64,000 nt of DNA from Microplitis mediator. Taxonomy: Eukaryota > Arthropoda > Insecta > Hymenoptera > Braconidae. Of this stretch, positions 1-10,575 are shown in pieces. The DNA lies in the NCBI RefSeq assembly GCF_029852145.1, contig NC_079975.1:16675275-16739274 (forward strand). Direction: 5' to 3'. The notes under the pieces are model-generated. The model did not search any database, had not been told where the DNA came from, and saw only the letters and a list, made by a program, of their open reading frames with translations. The stretch's first letter is position 1. Every line of letters begins with the position of its first letter. The position numbers were made by a program, and so were the translations under genes.

Positions 1-48
1 AAAAAAAAAAAAATTAAAAATAAAGTCAAATAAAATTAAAAATAAAAT

Positions 49-84
<36 letters not shown>

Positions 85-342
85 GTGGTGAAAAAATAAT
101 ATAATCCATCACACATTCAAATTTACAACGTCATCAGAGCCTTTTGAATATACTCGTCTACATAATCATCGTCATCAGAGCCTTGTTAGCTTATCAGCAA
201 CGCACACTACAGCAGCAGAGCCTTCAACCAACATCCTACTACTCTTCGAAGTCTACAGAAGTCTTACCAGCGTCTTCTGCCTTATTTAATAAACATTTCT
301 TATCACTATAAGAGTAAGTCAATTTAAATCCTTAGTATAAAA
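1..342 (+). other. Retrotransposon leader, A-rich
   Basis: This is untranslated leader between the missing 5' LTR and gag. It opens with long A-runs (1-80). It then carries short repeated phrases such as GTCATCAGAGCCTT at about 131 and 171. No primer binding site is visible, so that site is probably left of the window. Confidence 0.6.
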
Positions 343-1470
343 ATGACATTAATTGAAGAAATGGAGACAACTATCTCCGAACAACAATGTCAAATTCTTG
401 CATTACAAGCGCAATTAGAAAAATTAAAATAAATTAGCGAAGTAGAAAAAAACAAACTAGAATCTCAAATGCATGAACATTTTCAAAAAGAACTCGAAAA
501 AAAATTAAAAGAACAATTAGATATTTTAACTTCAAACAATAGTAAAGAAAAAACGATAAATTTAAATAATACTATTACACAAACTAAATCAGATTATAAA
601 GAATTTTTCAAAACGATACCAGATTTTGATGGTACTACTAGTGGTTATCCAGTAGATTCATTCATACAAAGTTGCGTAGATGCAAAAGAATTTATTGCAT
701 TACGTATTTTAGATCATAAACAAGTTATTCGATTTTTAATAGCAAAATGTAAAGGCGAAGCGTTAAAACGCATTTGTTCAAAAAATTATTCTAATGTTAA
801 CGACCTAATTAAATTCATAAATCTTCACTTCAGACCTAAAAAACTTATTTCGGTTTGGCTAAAAGAGTTCAATGATTTCGTTCAACTACCTAACGAAAAA
901 GTTTTAGACTTCAGTTATAGAATAGATAATCATTTAACGCGCGCGATCGCGGAAATAGATTTATCAGATATCGATGATAAAGATTCAAAAAAGTCAACTG
1001 CAATTGAAGCAGCAGTCCAAGCATTTTTATCAGGTCTTCGACCTAATATAGCTATGTTCTTACAACAAGCTACTGCTCAAAATCTCTATTTAACTCTTGA
1101 TGACGCAGCAAAAGCAGCGATGGAAATTGAAACTTGTCAGCAACAAATGACATCAGTTTCCAAATATTTTAAATCTCATGATCCAGTTTCAAAAAATTGC
1201 TATGCTATTCAATCAGATAATAAAAATAATTTTTCTCGAAATACTAATAATAATAAATCAAATCCAGAAAAAACTATTCCAGAATGTAGTTATTGTAAAA
1301 AGCAATATCATACTATTGATGTGTGTCGTAAACGCATATTTAATGAAGACAAACGTAAAAATCAACCAACTAATTCTCAAAATGCGGGAAACGAAAAGAC
1401 GTTCCCTCGATCCGGCGCTCCGACGGGCAACGTTTTATCTCAGCGCCAGGTAATAACTCAAGCACAATAA
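343..1470 (+). pseudogene. gag, interrupted by an early stop
   Basis: The capsid/nucleocapsid gene of the retroelement. An ATG at 343 opens the same frame as the long ORF but meets TAA at 430-432. Reading resumes and the next in-frame ATG is at 469, giving 333 codons. The middle has the retrotransposon capsid pattern, a fold rich in FL, W and LRP-type motifs (around residues 45-220). Near residues 272-287 is a CCHC zinc knuckle (C-x2-C-x4-H-x4-C). The C-terminus is polar and Asn-rich. The 469 start may still give a shortened Gag; whether the 343 start is the ancestral one is inferred from the continuous coding character upstream of the stop. Confidence 0.8.
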
Positions 1471-1484
1471 GAATTCCATTAAAA

Positions 1485-1799
1485 ACTTATTTTGTAGGCG
1501 CACTCTTACCAAATTATAGGCCTACATCAATTATAATAAAATCAGATGACATTAAATTAAATACTGCTAAATTTTTGATTGATACTGGTTGCAATTTAAA
1601 TTTAATAAAATTAAGCGAAATTAAAAATTCTAAATTAATCGATGAATCATACTGCTTTAAATTAAATGGAGTTTCGGATGCTTTAACTCTAGGAAAAATT
1701 CAATTACGCATGCTTAATACTACAGTAGATTTTCATATTATTCCTGACGAATTTCCTCTCGAATACAGTATCCGGACTTTGAAAAACCATTTATTGTAA
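1485..1799 (+). pseudogene. Retroviral-type aspartic protease fragment
   Basis: This frame carries a D-T-G active-site triad within LIDTGCNLNLIK (about 1575-1610) and a following hydrophobic beta-strand pattern. That is the pepsin/retropepsin half-domain typical of gypsy pol. It begins just after the gag stop in a different frame. It runs into unrelated sequence near 1765, where the deletion that removed reverse transcriptase joins it out of frame to RNase H. The exact start is not defined, because no ATG is visible upstream in this frame. Confidence 0.7.
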
Positions 1800-4700
1800 C
1801 GACTGACGCATCAGGTTACGCAGTCGGTGCAATTCTCTCACAAGGTAAGGTTGGCGAAGATCCTATGGTAGCCGCCGCTTCTAGAGTCCTAAATAAACAT
1901 GAAAGAAACTATTCTACGACTGAAAAAGAAATGGTCGCAGTTCTCTTTGGTATAGAAACTTTCAGACATTATCTCTACGGTAGACCGTTCACGCTAGTGA
2001 CCGACCATCGGCCACTAGTATGGGTTAATAATATGAATGACCCAAACTCACGTGTAATGCGGTGGAGACATCGTCTGGCAGATTTCGAATTTCAAATAGT
2101 GCATAAAGCAGGTAAAAAAAATACTAATGCTGATGCACTATCTCGTAATCCAATTATCGAGGAGCGTCAAGCTTATCCAATTAAAGTTAAATGGCGCTAT
2201 AAAAACACTCCTTATGGAGGTAAAACCCTTAGTACGGGTTTAGCTAGATTAAGATCGTCAGATTCTGACGAACGAAAAAAAGTAAAATTTGCCGCGATTG
2301 AAGCTTCTGATACTTCTATTTCAGAGAATGAAGCGCGGGAAACTCTAAAAACTAAAATTCAAACGTTTGTTCCTCATGGTAATAGTGAAAATGGTTCAGA
2401 TACGGTTGAAAAGAATAAGAAAAACTTAAATTCTAAAACTTCGGCGGTTGAGTCAACAGATATGGATCTGACCGACCCAATCGACAAAACTCAAGACCTT
2501 GAGCTCACACCTCAAGCGGTTGAATCTGTGGATATATTACCTACAGATCCAGTCGACAAAATTATTTCTATCGACGACAATAGGATTGATCACCCGATTG
2601 ATCGACGATCAGTTAAAGAAAAGCTAAATTCAGAACCTTCAGGATATATCGTTAAAAATAAAATTTTTAGAAAAAAGAAATCTGACGTCAGGCGATATAA
2701 TCCATTTTCAAGAAATACTAAATTACTAAATTCAGAAAACCTAAATTCAGAAAAACTAAATTCAGAAAAGCTAAATTCAGAAAAACTAAATTCAGAAAAA
2801 CTAAATTCAGAAAAGCTAAATTCAGAAAAACTAAATTCAGAACAACTAAATTCAGAAAAACTAAATTCAGAAGAACTAAATTCAGAAAAACTAAATTCAG
2901 AAAAGCGAAATTTACAACCTGGTAACACGTGCAAAGTTACCGGAAATAAAACTAAAGTTCATGACGAAGAAATTATTCTTTCAGACTTTCATGACACTTC
3001 GTCATCGGATGATTCAGATATTTATAATATTCAAAAACTTCGAAAAAAGATTTTCGATCAGCAAAAGAAAATCGGAATTTATAACGGGGATACGACAGAT
3101 TCCACTGACTTTGGAATTACTCCTGTACCCACTCCAATTAAAAATATTAATAAAAATGCATCATTATCCGAGAATATGACTATTTCTCGTACTTCATTAC
3201 AAGATTCATCCCCTCTTTCTATAATTGAAACTCTGAATACGCCTACACCAGGCCCAAGTTTCAGACCTAAGATTCAAGCTACAAACACTTCTACCCCCCT
3301 CCTTCCCATACAACCCTCCCCTAGAACGCCCATTATTGCGCGAACTCATCCTACAAGTAAAGAAAATAATTTTCAGAGAAATTTAGCAAAAAATTTTCTA
3401 ATTAAAAGAACATCACATTTGGCTAATTTTACTCCTTCTCCAATGATACGTTCCAAGAAAAGAAATAAAAACAATTTAGAAATATCAAATGTTATAATTC
3501 CAGAAACTTCAGAAGAAAGCAATTCAGATGAATCGATTATTTCAAATAGCGAAACTAGCGAAAATTTACCGCGTAAAAATAATTCTAAAAATTCAAATAA
3601 AATTGAAAAAACTTTAAATTTAAATAATTCTAATAAAGCAACTTATATTGAACCTAAAGGTAATCCAGATGAAGGTGGTGCAATCCCATGGTCATCTGAC
3701 GAAGGTGGTGATGTACCTAAAATTATTCATACTCAAGCTGTAATTGAAAATAATAGAAACAATATATCTTTACAAAACTCGTTTATAGAACCTATGGAAG
3801 TCGTAAGCGTTATTTATTCATCGGAAGAATCGAGCAGCGATAAAAATGTCGTACGAGACTCAAAAACATCTCAAACACGCGTAAATATAGAAAATATAGA
3901 TAACGTTAAAAGTTCGGTCGGAATTCAACAATCTTTAAACACACATCTTCCTCATGTTAATGCTCCATCACCATCACGTGACTTAAATAATCCAAAAAAT
4001 ACATTTGTAAACAATACAGTAAATAAATATACTAATCCTACACAACATATACAGCCGTTACGAAGATCTTCACGCCAACGTAAGCCGACAAAATGCGCTT
4101 GCTGTGACGTAACTAAATATAATCATCAACAACACATTTCAAATATTAAAAATGCTATGCAACACAAAAATAGCTATCAAGATTTAAAAACAAAATCAAA
4201 ACAAATAAATAAAAATAATAATTTCAGACAGAGATATCCACAAATTCCTAATATTATTGCAACTTTGGAACCTGTAAATTTAGAAACTATAAATTCAGAA
4301 CATTCAAAAGAAAATGAATCAATATTAGCTAATGATCCTAATGATAATTTAAATATTACACAAAATAACATTGCAAGAATTACAGCTGATGAAAATTATC
4401 AAACATTTTTAAATGATCCAGGTAGTCCAGCGGCGCCGATAAGAGCAGCCTCGGACCCTGTTTACAACTCTCCGACACATACTAATAACGTTTTAACACG
4501 AATCGATAATAATAATCCTCCAATATTTAACAATAATGATTCACAGCTAGTAATTGATAATATTTCTCACGGTGAAGAAATCGAAAAATCTAACAATTTT
4601 ATTGAAACTAGAGACAATTTAGAGATGAAAAAAGATAATTATTCATGTTTTATTTCTGCAGATGGCACTGTATCCAGTGAAATCGGTAAAAGATTATTAG

Positions 4701-5062
4701 AATTAGGTTTATTAAAATTATCTCCAACAAATAAATATAAAATAGGTGAAGTAATTAAGTCAGGAACTACGCGGAAAAGAGTGTTTGCATTAGTCACTCA
4801 AAATAATGATCAAGATTTGCCTATCGAAAATAATTATTTAAAAGCATTTTTACATTTAAAAGAAACAATGTTAGGAATGGATTTAAAAACGGCTAGCATC
4901 TCAGAAGGTAGAAGTAATTTGAAAAACGTTTCGTGGTTAAAAATTAAAAATATTATAAACCAAGTATTTGCAGGAACAGAAATAAAAATAACTATTTGTA
5001 AAGATAAAATCATTATTCCTTCAGTAGAACAAAGACAAAAAAATCATGCAGGAGAATCATGA
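1781..5062 (+). pseudogene. pol fragment: RNase H, long low-complexity spacer, macro-domain-like segment
   Basis: The frame is open from at least 1772; its first ATG is at 1865. RNase H occupies 1781-2160, with the acidic residues in TDAS, in the STTEKEM region, in VTDHRPL and in NADALSR. After it come about 950 residues where gypsy elements normally have a short linker. This part is Asn/Ser/Lys-rich, with twelve tandem LNSE(K) pentapeptides (2726-2905), a duplicated DEGG motif near 3670-3710 and a basic RRSSRQRKP patch at about 4060. Residues about 925-1050 (4640-5020) look like a degenerate macro domain: CFISADG, IGEV, a VFALVTQ strand, VSW and QVFAGTEIKITI fall in the usual order. The frame ends at 5062, overlapping integrase, because of an A7 run at about 5034. 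Confidence 0.75.
2726..2905 (+). repeat. Twelve 15-bp tandem repeats encoding LNSEK
   Basis: The unit CTAAATTCAGAAAAA recurs twelve times in frame, giving 60 residues of LNSEK with rare N, Q or E at the fifth position. Nucleotide identity between units is very high, so the array expanded recently relative to its surroundings. It lies inside the pol spacer. It is too short-period, and lacks spacers, to be a CRISPR array. Confidence 0.95.
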
Positions 5063-6062
5063 GTCTCCGTTCGCAGGTCACAAAGGTGTGACTAAGACAT
5101 ACAATAGAATTAGACAGAGATATTTCTGGGATAATATAAAAAAAGATATAGAAGATTTTGTTCGTAAATGTATAAGTTGTCAAAAGAAAAAACTAGTTAG
5201 AATCAAAACTAAACAACCAATGATAATTACCGATACTTCTTCAGACACTTTTGATAAAGTTGCTATGGATATCGTAGTACCTAACATAATTTCAAATAAT
5301 GGTTACAGATATATATTAACTATGCAAGATGATCTTTCTAAATATTGTTTAGCTATTCCTTTATACGGCATGACAGCAGATGATATTGCAGAAGCTTTAA
5401 TAGAACGTTTCATCTGTCTTCATGGCTGTCCAAAAGTTATTTTGACTGATCAAGGCGCGGCTTTTATCGGTAAAGTTATGCGGAGAGTAGCTAAAGCATT
5501 TAAAATTAAACAAATTAAAACTACAGCTTTTCACCCTCAATCTAATGGCTCATTAGAAAGAAGTCATCAGGTTCTTACAGATTTCATTAAACATTACACA
5601 AATCATAAAGATTGGGATAAATGGCTTCCTTTTGCAGTTTTTGCATATAACACTAGTGTACACGAAGGGACTAAATTCAGTCCTTATCAGCTGGTCTACG
5701 GAAAACAAGCCCGTATGCCTTCGGAATTTCCTTATCTTGAAGAAATTCTCACGTATGATGATCACGTTCAAAGTTTAACTCTTAGACTTTTTGAAACTAA
5801 AAGACAAGCGAAAAAAAATTTAGAAAAAGCTAAAGAAAAATCAAAAAAATATTATGATCAGAAAATTAATCCCGTGAAATTTACTATAGGTCAAGAAATC
5901 TATTTAATCAAAAATCAAAAAACCGGTAAATTTGACGACAATTATTTAGGCCCATTTAAAATTACTGATGTACTTGCAGATAAGAATGATATAGAGATAG
6001 AATATAAACCGGGGAAACGAAAAATAGTTCACTGCGATAGAGCAAAAATAGCATATAAATAA
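5046..6062 (+). CDS. Ty3/gypsy integrase (338 codons)
   Basis: Integrase inserts the retroelement cDNA into chromosomal DNA. The N-terminal HHCC zinc finger is H5, H12, C42 and C45. The catalytic core has D75 in AMDIVVP, D135 in LTDQGAAF and E171 in GSLERSHQ, which is the D-D-35-E arrangement. The C-terminal part (about 270-338) contains a Lys-rich helix and a GQEIYLIKN...YLGPFKI region typical of the gypsy C-terminal barrel. The ORF starts at an ATG inside the zinc finger region and overlaps the upstream pol frame by 17 bases. The domain was probably once fused to that frame and became separated by a one-base change in an A-run. The core itself looks intact. Confidence 0.9.
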   Translation: MQENHESPFAGHKGVTKTYNRIRQRYFWDNIKKDIEDFVRKCISCQKKKLVRIKTKQPMIITDTSSDTFDKVAMDIVVPNIISNNGYRYILTMQDDLSKYCLAIPLYGMTADDIAEALIERFICLHGCPKVILTDQGAAFIGKVMRRVAKAFKIKQIKTTAFHPQSNGSLERSHQVLTDFIKHYTNHKDWDKWLPFAVFAYNTSVHEGTKFSPYQLVYGKQARMPSEFPYLEEILTYDDHVQSLTLRLFETKRQAKKNLEKAKEKSKKYYDQKINPVKFTIGQEIYLIKNQKTGKFDDNYLGPFKITDVLADKNDIEIEYKPGKRKIVHCDRAKIAYK

Positions 6063-6680
6063 GTTATCTCGCTTTCCCATTCACACAATACTGAAGACTA
6101 CTTTCTTTCCTACCAACGATCCTTGACTAAGGACTCTAGCTAACACACGAATTTCAAATATAAAAGAAATTTATACAAAAATATATTTATGTATAATATA
6201 CAGAAGCAAAGAAAAAAAAATCGAATAACTATGTCAAAAGTATATATAGAAAAATAATTTGTATTTCTCTTTAGAAAAAACCACTAATAGTATCAATAAA
6301 CTTATCCTCAAAATTTCATGAAAAAATATACTGAAATCGCATAGATAATAGTATCAATAAACTTATTCTCAAAGCTTCATAAAAAAAAAAAAGATATACT
6401 AAAATCATAAATACATATGTATCAATAAATAAATGTAAACAAGAAAATTTTTTAAATAAGAAATTAATTTTGTAAGTTAGATTTTAAGTAGAATTTTAAG
6501 CAAAACTATTTAACGAATAATAAAACAAAATTTAAGTAATAAAGCAAAGAAAAAAAATAAGAAAGACATCTGTTTATCAACTTATCATGTAGTTAAAATA
6601 GAATACATTAGTAAGGAAATAGACCTTACGTCGGTAAGACCCATTATGTTTAAAAAAAATAACGAGCGGGGCGCTCGTCC
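6063..6680 (+). other. 3' untranslated part of the retrotransposon
   Basis: AT-rich sequence between the integrase stop and the polypurine tract. A phrase around AATAGTATCAATAAACTTAT occurs twice (about 6282 and 6348). No coding potential was seen, and no env-like ORF. Confidence 0.6.
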
Positions 6681-6694
6681 AATGGGGTGGGGCG
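6681..6694 (+). promoter_or_regulatory. Polypurine tract
   Basis: AATGGGGTGGGGCG lies directly before the LTR 5' terminus TGTTATATCC. This is the plus-strand primer position expected for an LTR retroelement and helps fix the LTR start. Confidence 0.75.
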
Positions 6695-7273
6695 TGTTAT
6701 ATCCTGGCTGTCAAGCAGGGCCCGTTCTTAGCTCACTAGATTATTTTACCGACCTAAAGTCTATTCCCAAAATAAGGCACCCTAATTACCAACAATTAGA
6801 GTACCTTAAGTAGATAATTATAATAACGTAAGAATATTATATATCATAAGAATTACTCCATCATTTAAATTGTATAAAATAAGAATATCTTTAACATACG
6901 TGTATTTTACAAATCAATAATCAAATAACAAACTATCACCGGATGTACTTAATCCCACGTATGAGAACATTTTTCATAATAATCTTCAAGTATATTCAAC
7001 TAGAGATAATTTAATCATTTTAAAACACAGCTGTATAAACTATTAGTAATAATTTGTAACAAACGCAGATGATATGAAAATGGACTTTGACTTTCAAATA
7101 AATAACTTTTCTCAGATATTACATCAGCCGAGGATCAAATCCCTTCTCGCGCTCGACGCATGGGTCTCATGCCCAATCGCCTCGCGCTGATAAGCAATGA
7201 CGAGTTCAATGACCACTGAGTGTGAACTCTGATCAACAATTCAACCCCACTATTTTTGGTGATTAGAATACCT

Positions 7274-7280
7274 TATAAAA
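7274..7280 (+). promoter_or_regulatory. LTR TATA box
   Basis: TATAAAA in the LTR, followed by a pyrimidine-rich CCCTCGCTC stretch and a likely transcription start about 30-40 bp downstream. The motif is conserved in the second LTR copy near 41573. Confidence 0.6.
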
Positions 7281-7503
7281 ACCCTCGCTCTCAGAGCAGG
7301 AGCGTTCATTATTCACTTATTATTTAGATACATTTAGTCTGAGACACTTTTAGACTTAGACTCTGAACACCAGATCTTTGATATCAGAGCTTATTAAATT
7401 ATCAAGTCCAGTCATACCTTCTGTAAGTTTGACTATTGAACATACATCATTTGTATATTAAGTGTATATTTTCAACTTCTAAATTCTATAACTATAAATT
7501 GTG

Positions 7504-7509
7504 AATAAA
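7504..7509 (+). terminator. LTR polyadenylation signal
   Basis: AATAAA lies about 135 bp before the LTR end and downstream of the TATA box, in the expected U3-R-U5 order. In the second copy (41235-45116) the corresponding bases are altered by a small duplication. Confidence 0.5.
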
Positions 7510-8128
7510 GTTATTGTTATATCTAAAATACAACCAGTTATTTCGGGTCACCGTGAGGTGATTTGCTGTCAAGAACCCAATACCTAGAAATACTACAGAA
7601 CTAGCTGAGCTCAACATCAACATCGTGCAGCGAAAACGTAACAAGCGATTGAGTCTACCGCCCTCTACGTTTGACAGTATATTTTGCTTCAACTGAGAGT
7701 TTCTTGAGGGAAGGTACCAAGTCGTTTGAACTAACCCTATAGTATTTGATATAACTCAATAACTTTTTTCATTAAAAAAAAAATAGAAATTAGTTCAAGT
7801 CATTGAAACTGTTGATACAATAATGATTTTTGTTTTATATAAAATAATTAAAAATTTCACTCAAAGTAAATTGTAAGGTGATTGAAGGTATGAATTTTCA
7901 GTTAAGTCAAAATTTTATTAAAGCAAATGAATTTTAGTGTTGAAAGTAATATTTTTGTAGGTCCGTTGAAACTGTCCTTGCAATTGATTCAATAAAAAAT
8001 CGAATTGTTTCAAGTTGCTGTATTGCATTGATCCAAAAAAACAGTAATCTGTATCAAGTGAATATTGCCTTTAATTATATCATCAATAATTAATTTTAAA
8101 AAAAATTTTTTTTTCTTACGTATTTTTT

Positions 8129-9642
8129 AGGTAGATTATTCTAAAATCTAACTATTGTATTTGTCCTCATGGTCGATTTTTCAAGGAATTTTGTCACAAC
8201 CTATCATAATTAGTTGAGTAGGGTTCGAAAATACCATCCGTTAAAAAATTTATATATGTATGTATATATATATATATATATATATATGGGATATAACGCA
8301 GTTTTGAGGACACGATTACGCCTACAATTCTTATCAGATCTTAATGAAATTTTTCACACTTATTCTATGGGCGATTATCACGGTTAAGTTCGAAGATGTG
8401 CAAAATCTGATGATTAGTTTAGAAGTTATGGCTTTTTGAAATTTCCATGATTTTTTGAAAAAATCGATTTTTTTCCACATTCAAGTTCATATAATTTTAA
8501 AACTAATACTCATAGACGATTTTCGTAAAAAGTATCTGAAAGCTTGTCTAATAAGCTTTAATTTATGACCTTAAACTTTGTATTTCGACCATTTCATCCT
8601 ATAATTCGATGGCCTTGAAAATTTTAATGGAATCAAAAAATGTTGAAAATATGGGTTTCATTCCACATAACTTATGAATTATCCATTATAATCTAGTTTC
8701 AACAGTTGTATTTTATTGTGCACAAAATATCCTGTAAATTTCACAGTTATTTTATATTTTAAAAGTATTCCTTTTATTACTTATGATGTATCAAATGTAC
8801 CTCTACTCCCTATGATTGTCACTGGTCTTTTCATTACAATAGCACCCAAAGTTCTTATCGGATCTTAATGAAATTTTTTACACTTATTCTATAGGCAATT
8901 ACCTTGATCAAGTTCGAAGATGGGCTGAATCATTTGAATAGTTTTGAAATTATGGCTGTTTGAAATTTTCATGATTTTTCGTAGAAATCAGTTTTTTATT
9001 CACTGTTGAAGTTCATATAATATTAAAACTAAAACTGATAGACAATTTCAGTAAAGAGTATCATAAAGCTTGTTTAGTAAGCTTTAATATTTGACCTTAA
9101 ACTTGATGTTTTGACCATTTCTTCCAATAATTTGATGGCCTTGAAAATTCTAATGGAATTAACAAATGTTGCAAATATGGTGTCATTCTACATGACTTAT
9201 GCATTTCCCATTATAATACAATTTTGTCAGTTGAATTTTATTGTGAATAAAATAACCTGTAAATTTCACTGCTATTTTATATTCTAAAAGTATTTCTTTT
9301 ATTATTTATGATGTATCAAATGTACCTCTAATTTCTATGATTATCACTGGTCTTACCATCGTAATAGCGATTAAAATTATGATCTCATATCAATTAAATT
9401 TTCTATACTTTGTTTACGTGAAGGTTAGTTTGGTACATTACCTATATAACGATTTGTCAAATCAACTATCTGAAGTTCTCTATCGAAAATAGTCGTTGTC
9501 TTTTTTTACCCTCACTCTAAGAAAACGAGCCTAATATCATATCATGTCTATACACTAACATGTATCACAAGATATGTATGTATGTAACTTTTTATATAGA
9601 TTAATTGGCAAATCTACCTTCCATTTCGGCTGCCGAATGGCC
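8129..9642 (+). mobile_element. C1: Helentron/HINE-like non-autonomous element, full length
   Basis: The 5' end AGGTAGATT and the subterminal AATCTACCT near the 3' end are inverted copies. A TA microsatellite (8264-8286) lies about 140 bp inside. The 3' end carries a hairpin, CATTTCGGC then T then GCCGAATG, followed by a T-run. That combination is how HINE/DINE-1 elements are recognised: subterminal inverted repeats, a microsatellite near the 5' end, a terminal hairpin, insertion in T-runs and no target duplication. The body consists of two diverged tandem copies of about 500 bp (8290-8830 and 8850-9360). There is no Rep/helicase gene, so it depends on an autonomous partner. Confidence 0.7.
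8264..8286. repeat. TA microsatellite of C1
   Basis: Uninterrupted TA run at the position where other C copies also carry TA runs (22015-22053, 25471-25494). Confidence 0.9.
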
Positions 9643-9825
9643 TTTTTTATTTTTGATTTTATTTTTATTATTATTATTACTATTAGTATTATTATTATTT
9701 TTTTTTTATTAAGTATTGGGACAATTACATTGTATTATTATTATTATTATATTATATACATTACACTCTACAAATAATTTAGACATACTCAGTTTTTAGT
9801 GAAAAATTAAATAATCGTAGAATTG

Positions 9826-9895
9826 GTATCCGGAGGAATCGAACCCAGCACCTTACGCGTGAGAGTCAGGCGCTTTACCGCTACGCTACGGGACC
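9826..9895 (-). other. tRNA-like Pol III module of B1
   Basis: On the minus strand it has an A-box-like TAGCGTAGCGGTAAAGCG and a B-box-like GGTTCGATTCC at tRNA spacing. The acceptor stem does not close well and the anticodon arm is irregular (CCTGA/TAAGG with a 10-base loop), so it is not a working tRNA. The same module is in B2 at 37455-37524. The differences between the copies mostly lie outside the two boxes. Confidence 0.65.
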
Positions 9896-10575
9896 AGTAG
9901 GAAAATTTTAGTTTAGTTGTGCTTCTAGTACTTTGTTCTCATATTGAATGGATATATACAGTCAATTGCTTATACATTGATCTAAACGTGATAAATATGT
10001 GACTCTTTCAATAAATAAATTTTTTTATTTAACCGATAATATAAAGACTTTCATTCAAATATAGTTCGATATTTTGTAACGAATACATTTATATTCTGGT
10101 CGAATATTTTTCAGTTTTAATGTGAGTGCGTCAAATTATTCCTACAACCTCGTTGGATTCTCTCTCCAAGAAACTCATCGGTTGACACGACACGTTCGGT
10201 ATTATAGGAAACTACTTTTGTTTCATTGAAACATGTGAAGTTGTCAAACTAAACGTTTCAAGAGTTTCGGTTGAATTTCTAAAAATTGAAAAGTTAGCTT
10301 CAACAATTTTTTATTTTTAAATCAAGTACATCCAAACTTTAATTAAAATATATTTTACTATTCGTTCAAATGTTAATTTCATTACGGTCAAACTTAAAAA
10401 CTTTGATATAAACGCTTAATCAATTTTTAATAATCGAGAAGAGATTTTCATTCAATAAAAATGATTTTCTTGAGACAAACTATTTTTCGTTGGTTCAAAC
10501 GAATTTGGTTTCACTGAAGAGGAAATTTGCCAAACTCTTAGGGAGTTTGATGTCAGTACCTTGTTTTTTACAGTG

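Larger units (their letters stand above)
1..7643 (+). mobile_element. Ty3/gypsy retrotransposon, 5' LTR outside the window, decayed
   Basis: The order is leader, gag with a CCHC knuckle, aspartic protease, RNase H, a long spacer, integrase, polypurine tract and 3' LTR. RNase H before integrase is the Ty3/gypsy order. The reverse transcriptase polymerase core, including the YxDD box, is absent: protease sequence runs directly into RNase H near 1770. Further breaks are a stop in the gag leader at 430-432 and a one-base frame change in an A7 run at about 5034-5043, so the copy cannot be autonomous. The LTR ends at 7643 and the next base lies inside inverted-repeat element B1, so the retroelement inserted into B1. 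The other flank and the 5' LTR are left of the window. Confidence 0.9.
6695..7643 (+). repeat. 3' LTR (949 bp)
   Basis: It begins TGTTATATCC after the polypurine tract and ends ACGTAACA, so the termini are TGTTA and TAACA. It contains TATAAAA at 7274-7280 and AATAAA at 7504-7509. The same sequence recurs at 41235-45116, missing its first 270 bp and split by other elements, which independently supports the 3' end. The bases after 7643 match inverted-repeat element B rather than retroelement. Confidence 0.85.
7644..10575 (-). mobile_element. Inverted-repeat element B1 with tRNA-like module, split by C1
   Basis: It is the reverse complement of B2 (36776-38274). Its left terminus lies beyond the retroelement, outside the window. 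The right end reads TTTTTTACAGTG followed by TA, as in B2. The body is rich in repeated GTTTCAA/TTGAAAC phrases. A tRNA-like module is at 9826-9895. C1 (8129-9642) interrupts a T-run that is continuous in B2. B1 itself interrupts Helentron-like element C2, whose body resumes at 10576. No transposase is seen. Confidence 0.75.

Noticed and set aside
2590..2934. Antisense ORF of repeated FSEFS
   Set aside because: It is the mirror of the in-frame LNSEK array and has no independent evidence.
1..7643. Endogenous virus with an envelope gene
   Set aside because: No ORF follows integrase; 6063-6680 is non-coding.
9826..9895. Functional tRNA gene
   Set aside because: Boxes are present but acceptor and anticodon stems do not form a normal cloverleaf, and it lies in a repeat.
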